Shown here in pieces: positions 22,715-33,620 of a DNA stretch of 64,000 nt. The notes under the pieces are model-generated. The model was given only the letters and a program-made list of their open reading frames with translations. It was not told the DNA's origin and did not search any database. The position numbers and the translations under genes were made by a program. The stretch is from Rhyacichthys aspro (Eukaryota; Chordata; Actinopteri; Gobiiformes; Rhyacichthyidae): NCBI GenBank assembly GCA_036850595.1, contig CM072160.1:17091906-17155905 (forward strand), read 5' to 3'. Position 1 is the first letter of the stretch, and every line of letters starts with the position of its first letter.

Positions 22715-22942
22715 GATTCAATTTAATTCAATGTTATCTAATAGTCCAATATCACAAGAGTAGCTTCCTCAAAGGGCTTTACAGAGACAAATAAGCAGCA
22801 AATAGATGAACAGACTTTACAAGACGACAACCCCCTGTTCTTCGACCCTCATCAGCGTAAGAAAAACTAAAATGATTAAAAAAAAAACTCAACCGTGGGA
22901 AAAAGAGAAACTTCAGCGTGAAGCTCAGAAGGAGGGATCTAG
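22715..22942 (+). repeat. Abundant fish interspersed repeat fragment
   Basis: It has 'agtccaatatcacaagagta', 'cctcaaagggctttacag', 'cgaccctcatcagcgtaag', 'gaaaaactaaaa...aaaaaaaaactcaacc', 'gtgggaaaaagagaaacttc' and 'ggagggatct' in order. This matches a dispersed repeat I know from spiny-rayed fish genomes. I do not assign a family name. Confidence 0.7.
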
Positions 22943-23399
22943 AGATGATGTAATGCTTTTAAATGATTGCAGTTAGCCATTGGTGTGAGCCTGGTCTTTA
23001 TAATAGAATATATGTATCATGCTGTGTTTTTTAAAAAAGTTACGCACCAAAGATCCTTCCTTGAGGTGCAAAAGTTGGACACCCAAATTCATTTTTCCTT
23101 TTATCCTTTAGTTGATATCGCCCCGAACAACCAAATTCTTAAAACAAAGCGTAGCACACTTTGGATGTTCCTTATGTCACAAACTTAACAGATCATGTTT
23201 TGGCCTTTGAGCCCTACACTAATATACTATATTCTCAATTGTTCAAAAGCAGAATAAATTAAGATGATAGCAAAACTTTGGTGGCGGCTGAGATCATAGT
23301 CTCCATAGAATTGGCTTTCTCACAACATGGACTTTTATTACAAAAAATGTTTTAATATTAATCATATTTATACTGTATGTTTGAAGAAGCCACAGATCT
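22943..23399. other. Non-coding DNA, nothing recognised
   Basis: The frame at 22967-23188 has no recognisable features. Confidence 0.5.
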
Positions 23400-23495
23400 A
23401 AATTAAATTAAATTAAATTAAATTAAATTAAATTAAATTAAATTAAATTAAATTAAATTAAATTAAATTAAATTAAATTAAATTAAATTAATTAA
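23400..23495. repeat. (AATTA)n microsatellite
   Basis: Eighteen perfect copies of the pentamer (23401-23490) plus partial units at the ends. Its purity suggests recent expansion. It is pure A+T and prone to melting. Confidence 0.97.
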
Positions 23496-23929
23496 AGACC
23501 ACATGAACTCTTTTGAATACAACAAACTTTTGAAAGTGCTAAATTTGGACCGTTTCCATAAAGAATTTCTACATTTACAATATTTCTACTCTATATACTT
23601 TTCAGTGCATTAGAAAATACCTTCAAAATGGCAATAGTAAAACAAACCACACTTCATCTCAAACTTGGTTGCAAAGTTTATCTGAGTATGTAGGCTTTAT
23701 GTTTAGGAATTTCAATTAGTCGCCTTTGGATCCTCAAAGAAGGACTACTTTGTTGCTATTCCCTTTGCAACCTGCTGACAGCCTCTTATCATATCAAAGT
23801 CTCACCTGCTTCGACCCCACTTAGCTTCCCCATTGATTTTCCCTTTCCCAAGCACCTATGATTATATAACAAGATTCAATCTGAAAAAAAAATCACACTG
23901 TATTTTTAAACACCTCTAAAAGGTCATAT
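23496..23929. other. Non-coding DNA, nothing recognised
   Basis: AT-rich sequence without repeat or coding signals. Confidence 0.5.
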
Positions 23930-24340
23930 GCATAAAAAGCTACGATGCATTACGCCTATGTATAAATACACCCTTGTGCATTTTTATTATTAATTCTCCG
24001 AGCCTCGCCCCTTTGCTGTGATTGAGGTGTTTACTCCGTTGCATATGTTTTATAAATCAGCAGCGGGAGAGCACCTGCTTAGTGTCCCATTCTTCCTTAT
24101 TACGCCTGGCAGGGTGATGGAGCACATAGCCGTAGATCAATATTCCTCCTTCGCCCGCCCCAACACACACTTGACGCTCACGAATGTGGACGCGGTGCTA
24201 ACTAGCATTTAGCCCGGCGCATAAACCGCATTCAGGGGGATTTGCATGTGGGGTTAGGAGCGTTTTTTGCGGTTTATGGCATGATTAGCGTTGCTATAGG
24301 TGCTCTGAGCTGATGAAGTGTTGTTACCGGCGGCTGTGAA
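23930..24340. promoter_or_regulatory. Candidate conserved non-coding element
   Basis: Compared with the pentamer array just upstream, complexity and CpG content rise sharply. Examples are 'gatgcattacgcctatg', 'tattaattctccgagcctcg', 'ccgtagatcaatattcctcc', 'gcgcataaaccgcattc' and 'tttgcggtttatggcatg'. The last two contain ataaaccgca and tgcggtttat, inverted copies of a RUNX-like core (TGCGGTT) spaced about 50 bases apart. The region is non-coding, and the regulatory role is inferred. Confidence 0.38.
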
Positions 24341-24578
24341 TCATGCCCTTCTCCAAATTAAACATGCCAAGTCATAAAAAAAAAAAAGAAAGGAACCCGG
24401 GATGGATGTGCGGTAAGAAATGGCGAAATGAATGTGTTTGACTGAGTGCCTAGTGTCCCAGTTAAGTGTAATAAAGCACGGGGCTAAAATAATGTGATGA
24501 GTTTAATGAGCAGACCATCCAGGCGTTGGAACTCGAGCACAGCCCAGCCTCTGTTCTCCGAGACGCTCAGTCAAATTC

Positions 24579-24582
<4 letters not shown>

Positions 24583-24664
<82 letters not shown>
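24583..24664. repeat. Long (TG)n microsatellite
   Basis: Forty-one uninterrupted TG units. The valine/cysteine and threonine/histidine open frames on both strands at 24494-24739 are artefacts of this array. It is likely highly polymorphic. Confidence 0.98.
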
Positions 24665-24667
<3 letters not shown>

Positions 24668-25194
24668 GAGAGTTCGGAGTTGGGCTGGGAGGTAATGTGA
24701 TTCGACTAGACGATTAATCTTGCTCAGGTGAGAGTGCATTGGGAGAAACGGGGAGGTGACAGGGAAAAAGAGAAATGGGGAGAGATGGGAGTTTAAATGT
24801 AAGCGCAGGAAGAAGAGAGGAAGACAACGTTTTGGGTTTTTTTGACCAATCTTTGAGTCAATCTTTGTCCGAAAGCAAAGTCTAGTTTATTAGCTTTGTG
24901 ATCGAATGATTTGTATCGTCATTCATCCCTGCTTCTGTCCTTCCTCTCCAAAATATGAAATGTTTATATATGAAACTAATCCATTCTAATTACAAAGTTG
25001 TAATATGTAGACGGATAAGATAAATGGCCCATCTCGTCCTCAAATGACCCTGGAAGCAAAGTACAGTATGTTACGTTGACGGACCAACTGAAGACACATG
25101 CAACGTTCTGCATATTAAGGCATTTTATGATAAAATAAACTGATTTAGGCAAAATATTAAACTTGTTTTGCACAAGACTTGAGAGTGGCACTGG
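24665..25194. other. Non-coding DNA, nothing recognised
   Basis: Purine-rich up to about 24830, then AT-rich. No features supported. Confidence 0.5.
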
Positions 25195-25497
25195 TTATGG
25201 CGACACGCAGCAGCAGCAGTGTGGAGAGTGTTCAGTCTGTCTCATAAATCATGTTCTTTTAACTGGTTTGAATTGTTTTATGCCACTTTTAGAACAGTGG
25301 TTTTTAGCAAGTCTTGTCTGTCTTATATGAGCTTGTTGAACGTCTCCTACTAACTTGTCTTCAACGGATATATTACTGTTATTTATGTCATACTCGCTGT
25401 TTTGTTATTTCATGATGTATGATGGTGTGGTATGACTGCTGGCTGTGAAACTATCTGCACATCGGGGATAATAAAGATACGTTGAACCTTGAACCAA
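25195..25497 (+). mobile_element. LINE 3' tail fragment
   Basis: The end 'ctgcacatcggggataataaa' followed by gatacgttgaaccttgaacc is the usual termination of fish non-LTR retrotransposons, with a short TTGAACC repeat as the 3' terminus. Upstream is T-rich untranslated-type sequence with no reverse transcriptase remnant. The clade is uncertain (L2-like suggested by the tail). Confidence 0.55.
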
Positions 25498-26439
25498 GCA
25501 TGAACACAATCATCACTGAGGTCAACGTGAAGTTTATTAAGTGCATAAGTTGTTAAGTGTATTCAGAAAGCTTTGGACAATCTCGCCATCACTTTCCAGG
25601 AGAATTATTCCAGAATGTCAGGCCTCGTTTTACGTGTGTCTGCTTAAAAGCATCAATTTACACCAAGGAAGTCAGAGTCGTTGGCGCTAGATTGTCAATA
25701 GACTGCCTTGCGATAGGTTGGAGTTCTATTTTTTGAGCGGCGCGGCGACAGACAGTGTATCACACCGCCGTTGAGTTGGTGTAAATTGGGGGTTAGAGGG
25801 GGTCTCAAGTTAGGGAGGCTCCCAATGATCATTGGTCTACACTGCTTGTCAATATTGAATCAATGACGGCCTAAAATAAAGAATAAAGTCTATTCTGGTA
25901 CTGGCTGCTTACACAGAAACCCAGCACCAAAAAACAAAGCAAAATGGAAGCAGTTTTTTCAAACAAAACCATAATGGTATCCAAACCTAACCACACATTT
26001 ATGTTTGAAGCATAAATAGTAAGCAGTTTGCATGTTATGTCTGTATTTTCAAATGAGATCTCTAGGTCTTAAAGGCTTGCATGTGAAATAGTGACTTTAG
26101 ACTGTAAGAGTAAATGATTGTCTCCAAGTATCAGTCCTACAATTAACTTAAGTAGAATATGAATTTATAAATGAACCACTTTCTTAAACAAAATAAAAGT
26201 ACTTCTAATGCCAAAATCAGCTCCTTTGTTGTGTGTGAAGTTTCAGTCTCCAGTGGCAAAGTCCTGGGTTTTATATATCCCATCCCTTGCCCTAACTTGT
26301 CCTCAACCTAATGATTCCAACACAAGTGGGTTATCACTGTGGTTTGTGGAAGTGTAAGCATGTCCTTTTCTATTAATAAAAGATAATAGATCCTTATACA
26401 TAGCTTTTCCTTTCATTCCAAAGTCTAAAAATGAAACAC
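25498..26439. other. Non-coding DNA, nothing recognised
   Basis: A CpG-rich word (gagcggcgcggcgaca, near 25735) stands alone. Otherwise featureless. Confidence 0.5.
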
Positions 26440-26760
26440 ATTTACATCAAGCATAAAGACTTGTAATGGCCCTGATAGAGAATTCATTAGATCTCATTAG
26501 AATGCTACGCTTATACAAAGGCGGGAGTTTTTGTGCCTAATCTGACTTTGTTTTAACAACCATTTTCAATTTGCTTCAAATGCATTATCAGTGCATGCAT
26601 TTTATTAGCCTTTGAAATCACAGCGGCCCCTCTCTGTTGCTTTGAAAGCTGTGGTGGCATTGTAATAAGCCATAAGCCAGTCTGTACAGTGGCAATGTAG
26701 GATTTTCCTAACTGACAGACTTTAACCTGGAGAGGATTAGGCAAAGAAGACAAAATGAAA
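26440..26760. promoter_or_regulatory. Candidate conserved non-coding element
   Basis: This is one of the most enhancer-like stretches in the window, with long non-repetitive words (aatggccctgatagagaatt; tctcattagaatgctacgct; acaaaggcgggag; ttatcagtgcatgcatttta; gcctttgaaatcacagcgg). The 'cctttgaaatc' and 'gctttgaaag' sites resemble TCF/LEF cores (CTTTGAA). No reading frame or repeat explains it. Confidence 0.42.
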
Positions 26761-26929
26761 CACAGACACCTCTACTTAACAAAAAGTCTGTCTATATAAT
26801 AAATTTAGTTGCTTAATCAAAGCCTGTAGGTGCAGCTCAGGTAATCCATACACATTAGTAATGTATCTTTAAGCTTAGCTGATGAAATAAAAATAAAATA
26901 AAGAACTAACAGTAATACAGGCTTTGGTA

Positions 26930-27230
26930 CAGTTCTGGATCGGTGCTGATTTCTTAATTTGATTTCCCTCCTCAAACAGTAAAAGCCAGTAATTTGTTTA
27001 GGGGACCAGAATTTGCCCAATTTAGCTGGTAAGCTCCTTGGCAGCAGTAATGGGGATAAACTGCTAGCAGAAACTGCAGCCTAATAATACTGCGGCTGTC
27101 GAGCTCTTCACACACACACAAGCCATTTTGCTCATGTGTGCCCACTTTTCTATAACGACCCAGTTTGAAATGTTTCCTACAGTACATCTGGGTGCCATAA
27201 CATTTCCTAATGGTCAAGACGGCAAAGGCT
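26930..27230. promoter_or_regulatory. Candidate conserved non-coding element
   Basis: A second complex island 170 bases further on: 'gtaaaagccagtaatttgtt', 'tttgcccaatttagctgg', 'ggcagcagtaatggggataa', 'ctgcggctgtcgagctc' and 'tttctataacgacccag'. It carries a short CA run near 27107-27119. With 26440-26760 it may form a single regulatory block. Confidence 0.35.
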
Positions 27231-28554
27231 TAGGCTATACTCTTGGATAACCATCACTAAGATGCTTGACGTTCAGAAAGTGGTTAAGTGGAGCAGTTAT
27301 GCACTACACTTGCTGATTTTCACACTGGGCAGCCACCGTGTTATTTTCCATACAAATAATATAGTTCAGGTTCTTTTCTGCCTTGTCTACTGGGTTGCGC
27401 TATCTATTCATTTTTATTCTGCTCAAAGTTGTGTGAATGTCCGCTCATTCACCAGAAAGCAACATGGTTCTGAGATTGTAATAAAAGCTAACTGACCAGA
27501 TGCTTTTCCCACCTGTAAGACTTTAACGACAAACATAATGATTATGCATACCACCCACTGATAGTTTAGCACTTGACCAGTCAGTGATCATAATGCTTTG
27601 GTGATTAAAGCTGCATTACGCCAAATATTCTACTGTCACAGTGCCAACAGCAGCACTGCAATGTGCCCTACTCTTTTACAAAAAAAAAAAAAGTACTAAT
27701 TTTCCACAGCAAAACACTACGTTTTTACCTTAAACTTCTAGCTCAGAATTCAAGTGGTTCTGTAATTATCTCCACCTCATGAATCATCTCTAAATGTATT
27801 AGCAGTATTTATCCACATTTCACTTTGTTCCCTTTTCTGTATTTCTGTTACTTTTTTGCACTGTTTCTCTGTGTAAGCATATCCAGGGGTAGAATAGCCC
27901 CTTTCTCTCTGTTATCAGTGGCCATAGTTTAAGTGACGTAGATCAATTGGAGCTTCGCCAACTTGAACAATGTGATTGGCCAAAGCTTCTGGTATGTGTT
28001 GAACATGTACTACATCTATTAAATGTCTAATAATGATGAAATCAGGCAGTTTCTTCTCACGAGCCAAAAGCCTTACATACTGTAATTATTTTTAAATCAA
28101 GCAACACTAAACAATCTATGCACTAGAACACAGCTCCAAAAAGAATATAGTAAGGAAAGAACAACATGCGCATATCAAATCTACATTTTGTGTACTACAC
28201 ATTTTTAGCCCCATGTGTATCCTAAAACTGTGGCTCTATGTAAAGACACTGTCCAAACTCTCCAGCCTCTTTCACAGAGAGTCTCTAATTGGTCACTCTG
28301 GTCCGACACTAACATTACTGTACACACACTTACAGTAGAGCACTGCTGCAGTGTTTCCCAAGACACAAATTCCCTGTTTGCAGTTCAGCTCAAATCTACT
28401 ATAAAGAGTACGCAGACCCCACTGCAGCATACTTCTCTAAACGCAAGGCCCATCTTATGTCAAAACAAAAAATCCTGATTAAAAATTGCTCTGATTTGGG
28501 TAGTAGCGTGGATATTTTCGTTCTAATTAGTCACAGAGGTTACACAGCTACTCT
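27231..28554. other. Non-coding DNA, nothing recognised
   Basis: Short chance frames (27262-27495, 28215-28478) and a poly(A) near 27681-27692. No supported feature. Confidence 0.5.
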
Positions 28555-28745
28555 TGGTGAAAAGGTTAGTGTACGTGTCATTGGTGTTGGTGATTAATGG
28601 TTCAAATCCCCTGGAGAGAACCTCCACAGACTCAGTGAGCGGTCCCTAGCCGTGGTACATGTAGAGGGCTGTGTCAGGAGGGGCATCTGGCGTAAAAACA
28701 TGACCAAGTTACTCATGTGAACTACTTTGCTGTGGCAACCCCCAG
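28555..28745 (+). repeat. tRNA-derived SINE with fish V-SINE-like 3' end
   Basis: A B-box-like 'ggttcaaatccc' lies at about 28600. Downstream are 'aggaggggcatctggcgtaa' followed by aaacatgacc, and 'tgtgaactactttgctgtgg' with caaccccc, which matches the 3' portion shared by DANA/mermaid-type fish SINEs (ggcgtaaaa...gctgtggcgacccc). The middle is diverged. Confidence 0.65.
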
Positions 28746-31311
28746 TTAGACAGTTTCATTAGTCTAATCATTGCATGTTACTTTCAGAGTAAATACAGTG
28801 GGTTCTATCAGCAGTGAATGCACCACAGCTTGGTTTATATCTGTGTCCCTTATCGACAGCAGTGCTTTACTGAGTGATGTTGACGCTCTTCAATGACAAG
28901 CCATTATACATACAATTTAGGGATAAGTGAACATATGAGGTTTATATCAATTACCCCAAAATGTATGTATGTAATGTATGTATTCAGACATTTCTGGTTT
29001 TAAATTTGTTCAGATTGCTTTGTTTGCTCAGATGCTTTTTATACTTATATCATTTAATGCCTTTATTGTATTAGCCAATGCCATACTCGTAAGTTTCACA
29101 AAAATTAGTCCCAGCCTCTTGTACTCTGACCTTTGACCTCCTGATACTGGCATACAAGTACTTTCCTCATGCTAGTGTACTGTATGTTTTTACTCTCCAT
29201 TTCCTGCATTTATCACTGCATTTATCTTTATTTTCTTATTTCACTGTAAATGCGGACGAATACTGTGCATAATCTCATACACCGTGATGAAGGTTGACAT
29301 GCACACGCACTTTTTTTCCATTTTTCACATCGCTACTACGAGCGTGGGCGGATGAAATGACACAGGTTTGATTGACACATTGCCCCGAGACAAATAAGAC
29401 GACGCGTCTCCTCATTCCACGTAATCTACTGTCAACATTACTATTCTTTTATTCCTCCACCCACTTACTATACCTTCGACAAATAACAAACTCCATGTAC
29501 TACACTCGCACCTCTTTCTCCTATTAAAGTCTCATTCCCCTTTTAGCTTTGCCTCCTACGCTAGGTTCACGGCCGCACTCTTCCTCTTGAAAGTTCCCTC
29601 TATCATCTATTCATCACCGGGAAGTAGAAGAAGAAGAAGGAAAAAAAGCTAAAGCGGCGATGTGCAGAGGTCTTCGTGGTACAATTGGAAAGTGTTGCAC
29701 TGAGTGACAGAGTGTCGCCATTATTTGTGACATTCAGCTGATAACTAGTTGCCTACCCCTTTATTTAACTGGGCATGGCTGAATAGAAAGTGGGCTCTCA
29801 TTTTCGCAGCGGTAATACCAAGCCTACTGTTAGAGGGAAGATGTTGTGCAGCGTGGGAATGAAAAGGAACAAAAAAGAAAGAAAAAAAAGAGAAAGATGT
29901 GCATTTCAAGGAAGTAATGGCACGGCACAGTTTTTCGTTGACTGTATTCAGCACAGTTCATCTTCGAAAGAGCCTGAAAGAACTAAATAGAGCTGGGATT
30001 TAGGATGTTGTTTACACTGGGAGCTTCTTTTCGAGATTAAAGGAATAGAAATACTGAAAGTGTGAAAGTCCTATGAGTGCAAATGAAGATAAGAGGACTG
30101 CTTCTAGAGAAAAGAAAAAAGAATGAGCGATGTTTGGAGAATCCGACCACGGTAATGAAAGCTGCAGGAGGAGTTGTTACGTTGGCACACAGTTGCTTCA
30201 TAGAAACTCCTAAAATGGACGACAATGAGCACACCTTCACCTCCAGAAAGCAGTTTCCTCATCAGTAAAATGTGCTGGTCTTTGTTCAATAAAGGCTGGT
30301 TTAGACAGAGGTTTAGACAAGGACCTTTAATCCACACAACAGGAAAAAAGACTCACCAATAGCAACTGTAATCCAACGGTGGCTTTAAACAGATTTTATT
30401 AAACTAAGGTCTATGGCTGATTTTATATAATAATAATTAATAAAGACGATCAAACTTTCAGAAGCAGTCTGCCGTTTTTATATTGAGCCATGATCAGTTA
30501 AGTTCAGTTTATGATTTCAGTAGCGTGAAGTTTTTTTTTGGTTTTTTTTTGCAGCCTCTAGTGGTAAGCTTTGAACAATGCAGAAAACATGAACTCTGAA
30601 CTATATACAAAAAAATCATGGCACTTGCTGTGTAAAGCCATTAATTATGGAATCAATAAATAAATAAAGATAATAAAGCTAACAAGCTACGACAAATGAG
30701 AAACATAAGTCACTATATAAGGTCGATGATGCAGAGCAATGACAAAGAGATGATGAGGTAAGGTAAAGGTTTCCCAGTTAGCTGCTCCTATAATAGTACA
30801 TTGTTTCTCCATCAGTAAACAGGCCATGGTATGATTTTAGCATTTCGTTGTTTTGATCTAATGATACAGAAGTTGCTTGGAAATTATTGACATAATCACT
30901 TAAAGTTGATGCTTTTTCCCAGGTTATTTCTTCCTTTATTTGTGATAGAATGTCATTTTGGAGCGCTTGGGTTGCTACTCAATCACTGAATACGAAAATA
31001 TTATGACCACAGTAGTGAGCTGTGAATAGCACAGCCATGTTTTGTTTTTTTTACATATAAATGTCACACCAGCAATGGGAATTCCTATTGTTACACTGCA
31101 TAAAAACATTCAACATACAACCAGCACTCAATAGGAGACATGATATCCCTTGGTTTTTAATTATTATAGCTATAGACCCATATTTAGAGCTAATGTAAAA
31201 CCTTGTTTGTTGTGCACAGAGGTTCACATGGGAGCACAAAAGAAAAACTCAAGCAACAAAGCATGCCAATTGTGATTCCAGAGATATACAAGCTCAAAGA
31301 AAAGACTTTTT
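28746..31311. other. Non-coding DNA, mostly featureless
   Basis: An (AGA)n-like run lies near 29625-29641. The segment 29280-29720 has more CpG than its surroundings but no clear boundaries. A/T homopolymers and frames at 29745-30337 on both strands are not supported. Confidence 0.45.
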
Positions 31312-31833
31312 GTGCCAAGTGAGACGTTGAACCTGTTTGAACTGCGGTTGAACTACACCTCATGTAGTTGGAGTCACCCTGGTGGTATGCAAAACTGCTG
31401 TGTTGCTGAATTGCCATTAATATTCAATGAAGATTTTTCTGCGGTATTGTTTCACAGACTTATTATAGACGTATTTCCAGAAATAAGCGGAAACTTTTGG
31501 ATGGAGGGCAAGTCTGGTCCGGCTGTAGAAAGAGAGAGAGAGAGATCAGCACCGCGGACAGCTCCTCATCAACTACCAGACACCTTTGCTTCAGAACTGT
31601 GGCTGCGTATTAAATATTCACACTGCTGGATGTTTTATGTATATGCTACTGTCTGCTTATTTCCGCTCAACGTGTCACTTTTTTGTCGGCGTGTGTTTTA
31701 TTATCTCCCTGCCCTTGTCTCACCTCATCTCGGCTCGCCGGATGTTTTCGGCCAATCCTGCCGTCGCGTTTCATCATTTATTCAATTACCTTTGGAGACA
31801 GATACAAATGCACAGACCTTGAACACATGTTGA
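31312..31833 (+). other. 173-codon open frame, probably not a gene
   Basis: This is the longest open frame in the window. The product has no recognisable domain, signal peptide or repeat. An ERER run comes from an (AG)n microsatellite at 31530-31545. Two other plus-strand frames (31586-31822, 31683-31877) are also open, which points to a stop-poor C/T-rich composition rather than coding selection. In AT-rich vertebrate DNA one frame of this size in 64 kb is within chance. The 3' part (31600-31800) has enhancer-like words (tgttttattatctccctgcc) and might instead be a non-coding conserved element. Confidence 0.12.
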
Positions 31834-32519
31834 ACTATGGTTTCTTTCGGGAAGTTTTCAAAATGACCCAAAAGTGAAAAGTTTTCGGTGCGATCGTTCA
31901 GGTCGAGATACAAAAAAACAGCCATGAAATGTAAAAAAATAAAAATGACAACGGCCTTGACGACGGAGCTGCAGAGCTGACCAGATTTGGCAATTCAGTT
32001 GAGTTAAAGAACTCCGTTGAGATTGGAGGGGAATGACAGGAGTTGGGACCAAGTGACGGCCTCAGGAGTTCTGTGTTGAACAATACACCACTGAAGACAC
32101 TCATCTAGAGGTTTACAGATTCAATTTTTAAAAAGTGCACCAAGGATGAGTTAAAAAGTGAAATAAACAAATGTACAAATGAAAGGCTTTGGTCTTGTTC
32201 TGTTCATGCTCTATATTCTCTTAATGAAAACCTTAATTAATCTTAATTGCTGCATTTAATGTGTGAACTTAGGCACTGTGGGATTTTGGGAGCCAAATGT
32301 AAATTTTGTTTCAAGAACTTGAATGTTCAAAGACTTATTTTTGGGGGCGTTTCTGCCAAAACATCCAAAATGCAAGTGCTGTTGAGAGCAATGTAGTATG
32401 TGTATCAGGCCAGTAGGGGTGCTGTTATTACTGCTGCTAAAGACACAAGAAGTAGGAAGCTCAATTGTGTTTCCAAATTTACAACTTTCTATTTCATCCT
32501 GGTATTTTCTGTTGCAGTG
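31834..32519. other. Non-coding DNA, nothing firm
   Basis: 'ccagtaggggtgctgtta' near 32410 resembles words found near the ends of fish DNA transposons. Otherwise featureless. Confidence 0.45.
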
Positions 32520-32665
32520 CTAATAAACTGTTGCATTAATGTGGATTCAGTACTTATCTAATATTAGATATTAGATTAGATATAATACATTGTTGTCATA
32601 TTTGAAGAGACCTAACAACTGAATTTTCCCTTTAGGATTAATAAAGTGATTTGAATTGTTGCTCT
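32520..32665 (+). mobile_element. LINE 3' tail fragment
   Basis: 'aattttccctttaggattaa' followed by taaagtgatttgaattg matches the typical 3' end of fish non-LTR retrotransposons (tttccc...ggattaataaag). Only the tail survives. Confidence 0.5.
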
Positions 32666-33339
32666 GTTTTCTGTGTAGCTTAGCAAATGGTTATAAGCTA
32701 ATATGAAGATGATCTGAGTTGGTGCCACAACAAAACAAAAACTTCAGATTTCATTTTGTTGTCAGATTTAAAAGTTGACATTTTCATGAAGTAAGAACGT
32801 CGCCAAACCATAACACGTGTGGTCTTCAGGACATTACTTTACACAAGGGCAGGCTTTGAGGATCATTATCTTCAACATCTTAACGTCATCATCTTGTAGC
32901 TTTTGTCAAATGATTGTTTATATTGTTAAAGCCCTAAAGACTCAATAAAAAGCTCTTTTATGCATTCCTCATTATTGTTTTTGCATGTGTATTTCTGTTG
33001 GTGTTTTGGGCCTCTGTATTCAAGCTTTAATTGGCTTCACAGGGTGTCCCATTTCACAAAAGTCACATGTAAAAGACACTAATGTGAGGGCAGGGAATTT
33101 TTGGCTTTTGAGAATAAACTAAACTTAACCTTCCACTTCCACACAAATGGGTGCAGAGATTCCATTTGAAAAAGGGAGTAGAAAAACAGTGGCCAAATAC
33201 AGGGTTTGCACTTCAAAAACTCATGTTCTGATAATATTTGCATTCACATGTATAATGAGGCTTCAGAGTTCAACAGCACTGCTCCAGGGAAACAACAAAG
33301 AGTCCCTTAAATAACCCTAACAGCCTGTTCTCATGTAAT
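32666..33339. other. Non-coding DNA, nothing recognised
   Basis: AT-rich sequence without repeat or coding signals. Confidence 0.5.
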
Positions 33340-33620
33340 ATGCGTATATATCCAACACACCACATGTTTATTTAACTTTATGAACAACATGGAGCCACCT
33401 GCTTCTGAGTGTTTGGTATGCATGTGAGATTGTTTGTGACTAAGCACTCTGGATATGATTTACGACGACGCAGAGACCCGAGTCCCCTCTGATTTGTTTA
33501 CGTACTAATGTACCCGGGCCTGCCATCGCACATGCACACGGCCAGACTGACACACATGCAAATGAACACCGTCACTGCTAAATTCATTTTAGGAACGTGA
33601 TTGATGCAGCGGTAAAGTCA
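33340..33620. promoter_or_regulatory. Candidate conserved non-coding element
   Basis: Complex words with CpG: 'gatatgatttacgacgacgc', 'gatttgtttacgtactaatg' (a forkhead-type TGTTTAC core), 'cacatgcaaatgaacaccg' (an octamer-like atgcaaat), and 'taggaacgtgattgatgcag'. There is no repeat and no frame. Confidence 0.35.

Noticed and set aside
23400..23495. Array resembling a CRISPR or satellite
   Set aside because: The unit is 5 bp with no spacers. It is a simple microsatellite in a vertebrate genome.
24494..24739. Valine/cysteine- and threonine/histidine-repeat proteins on both strands
   Set aside because: These are pure translations of a (TG)n microsatellite.
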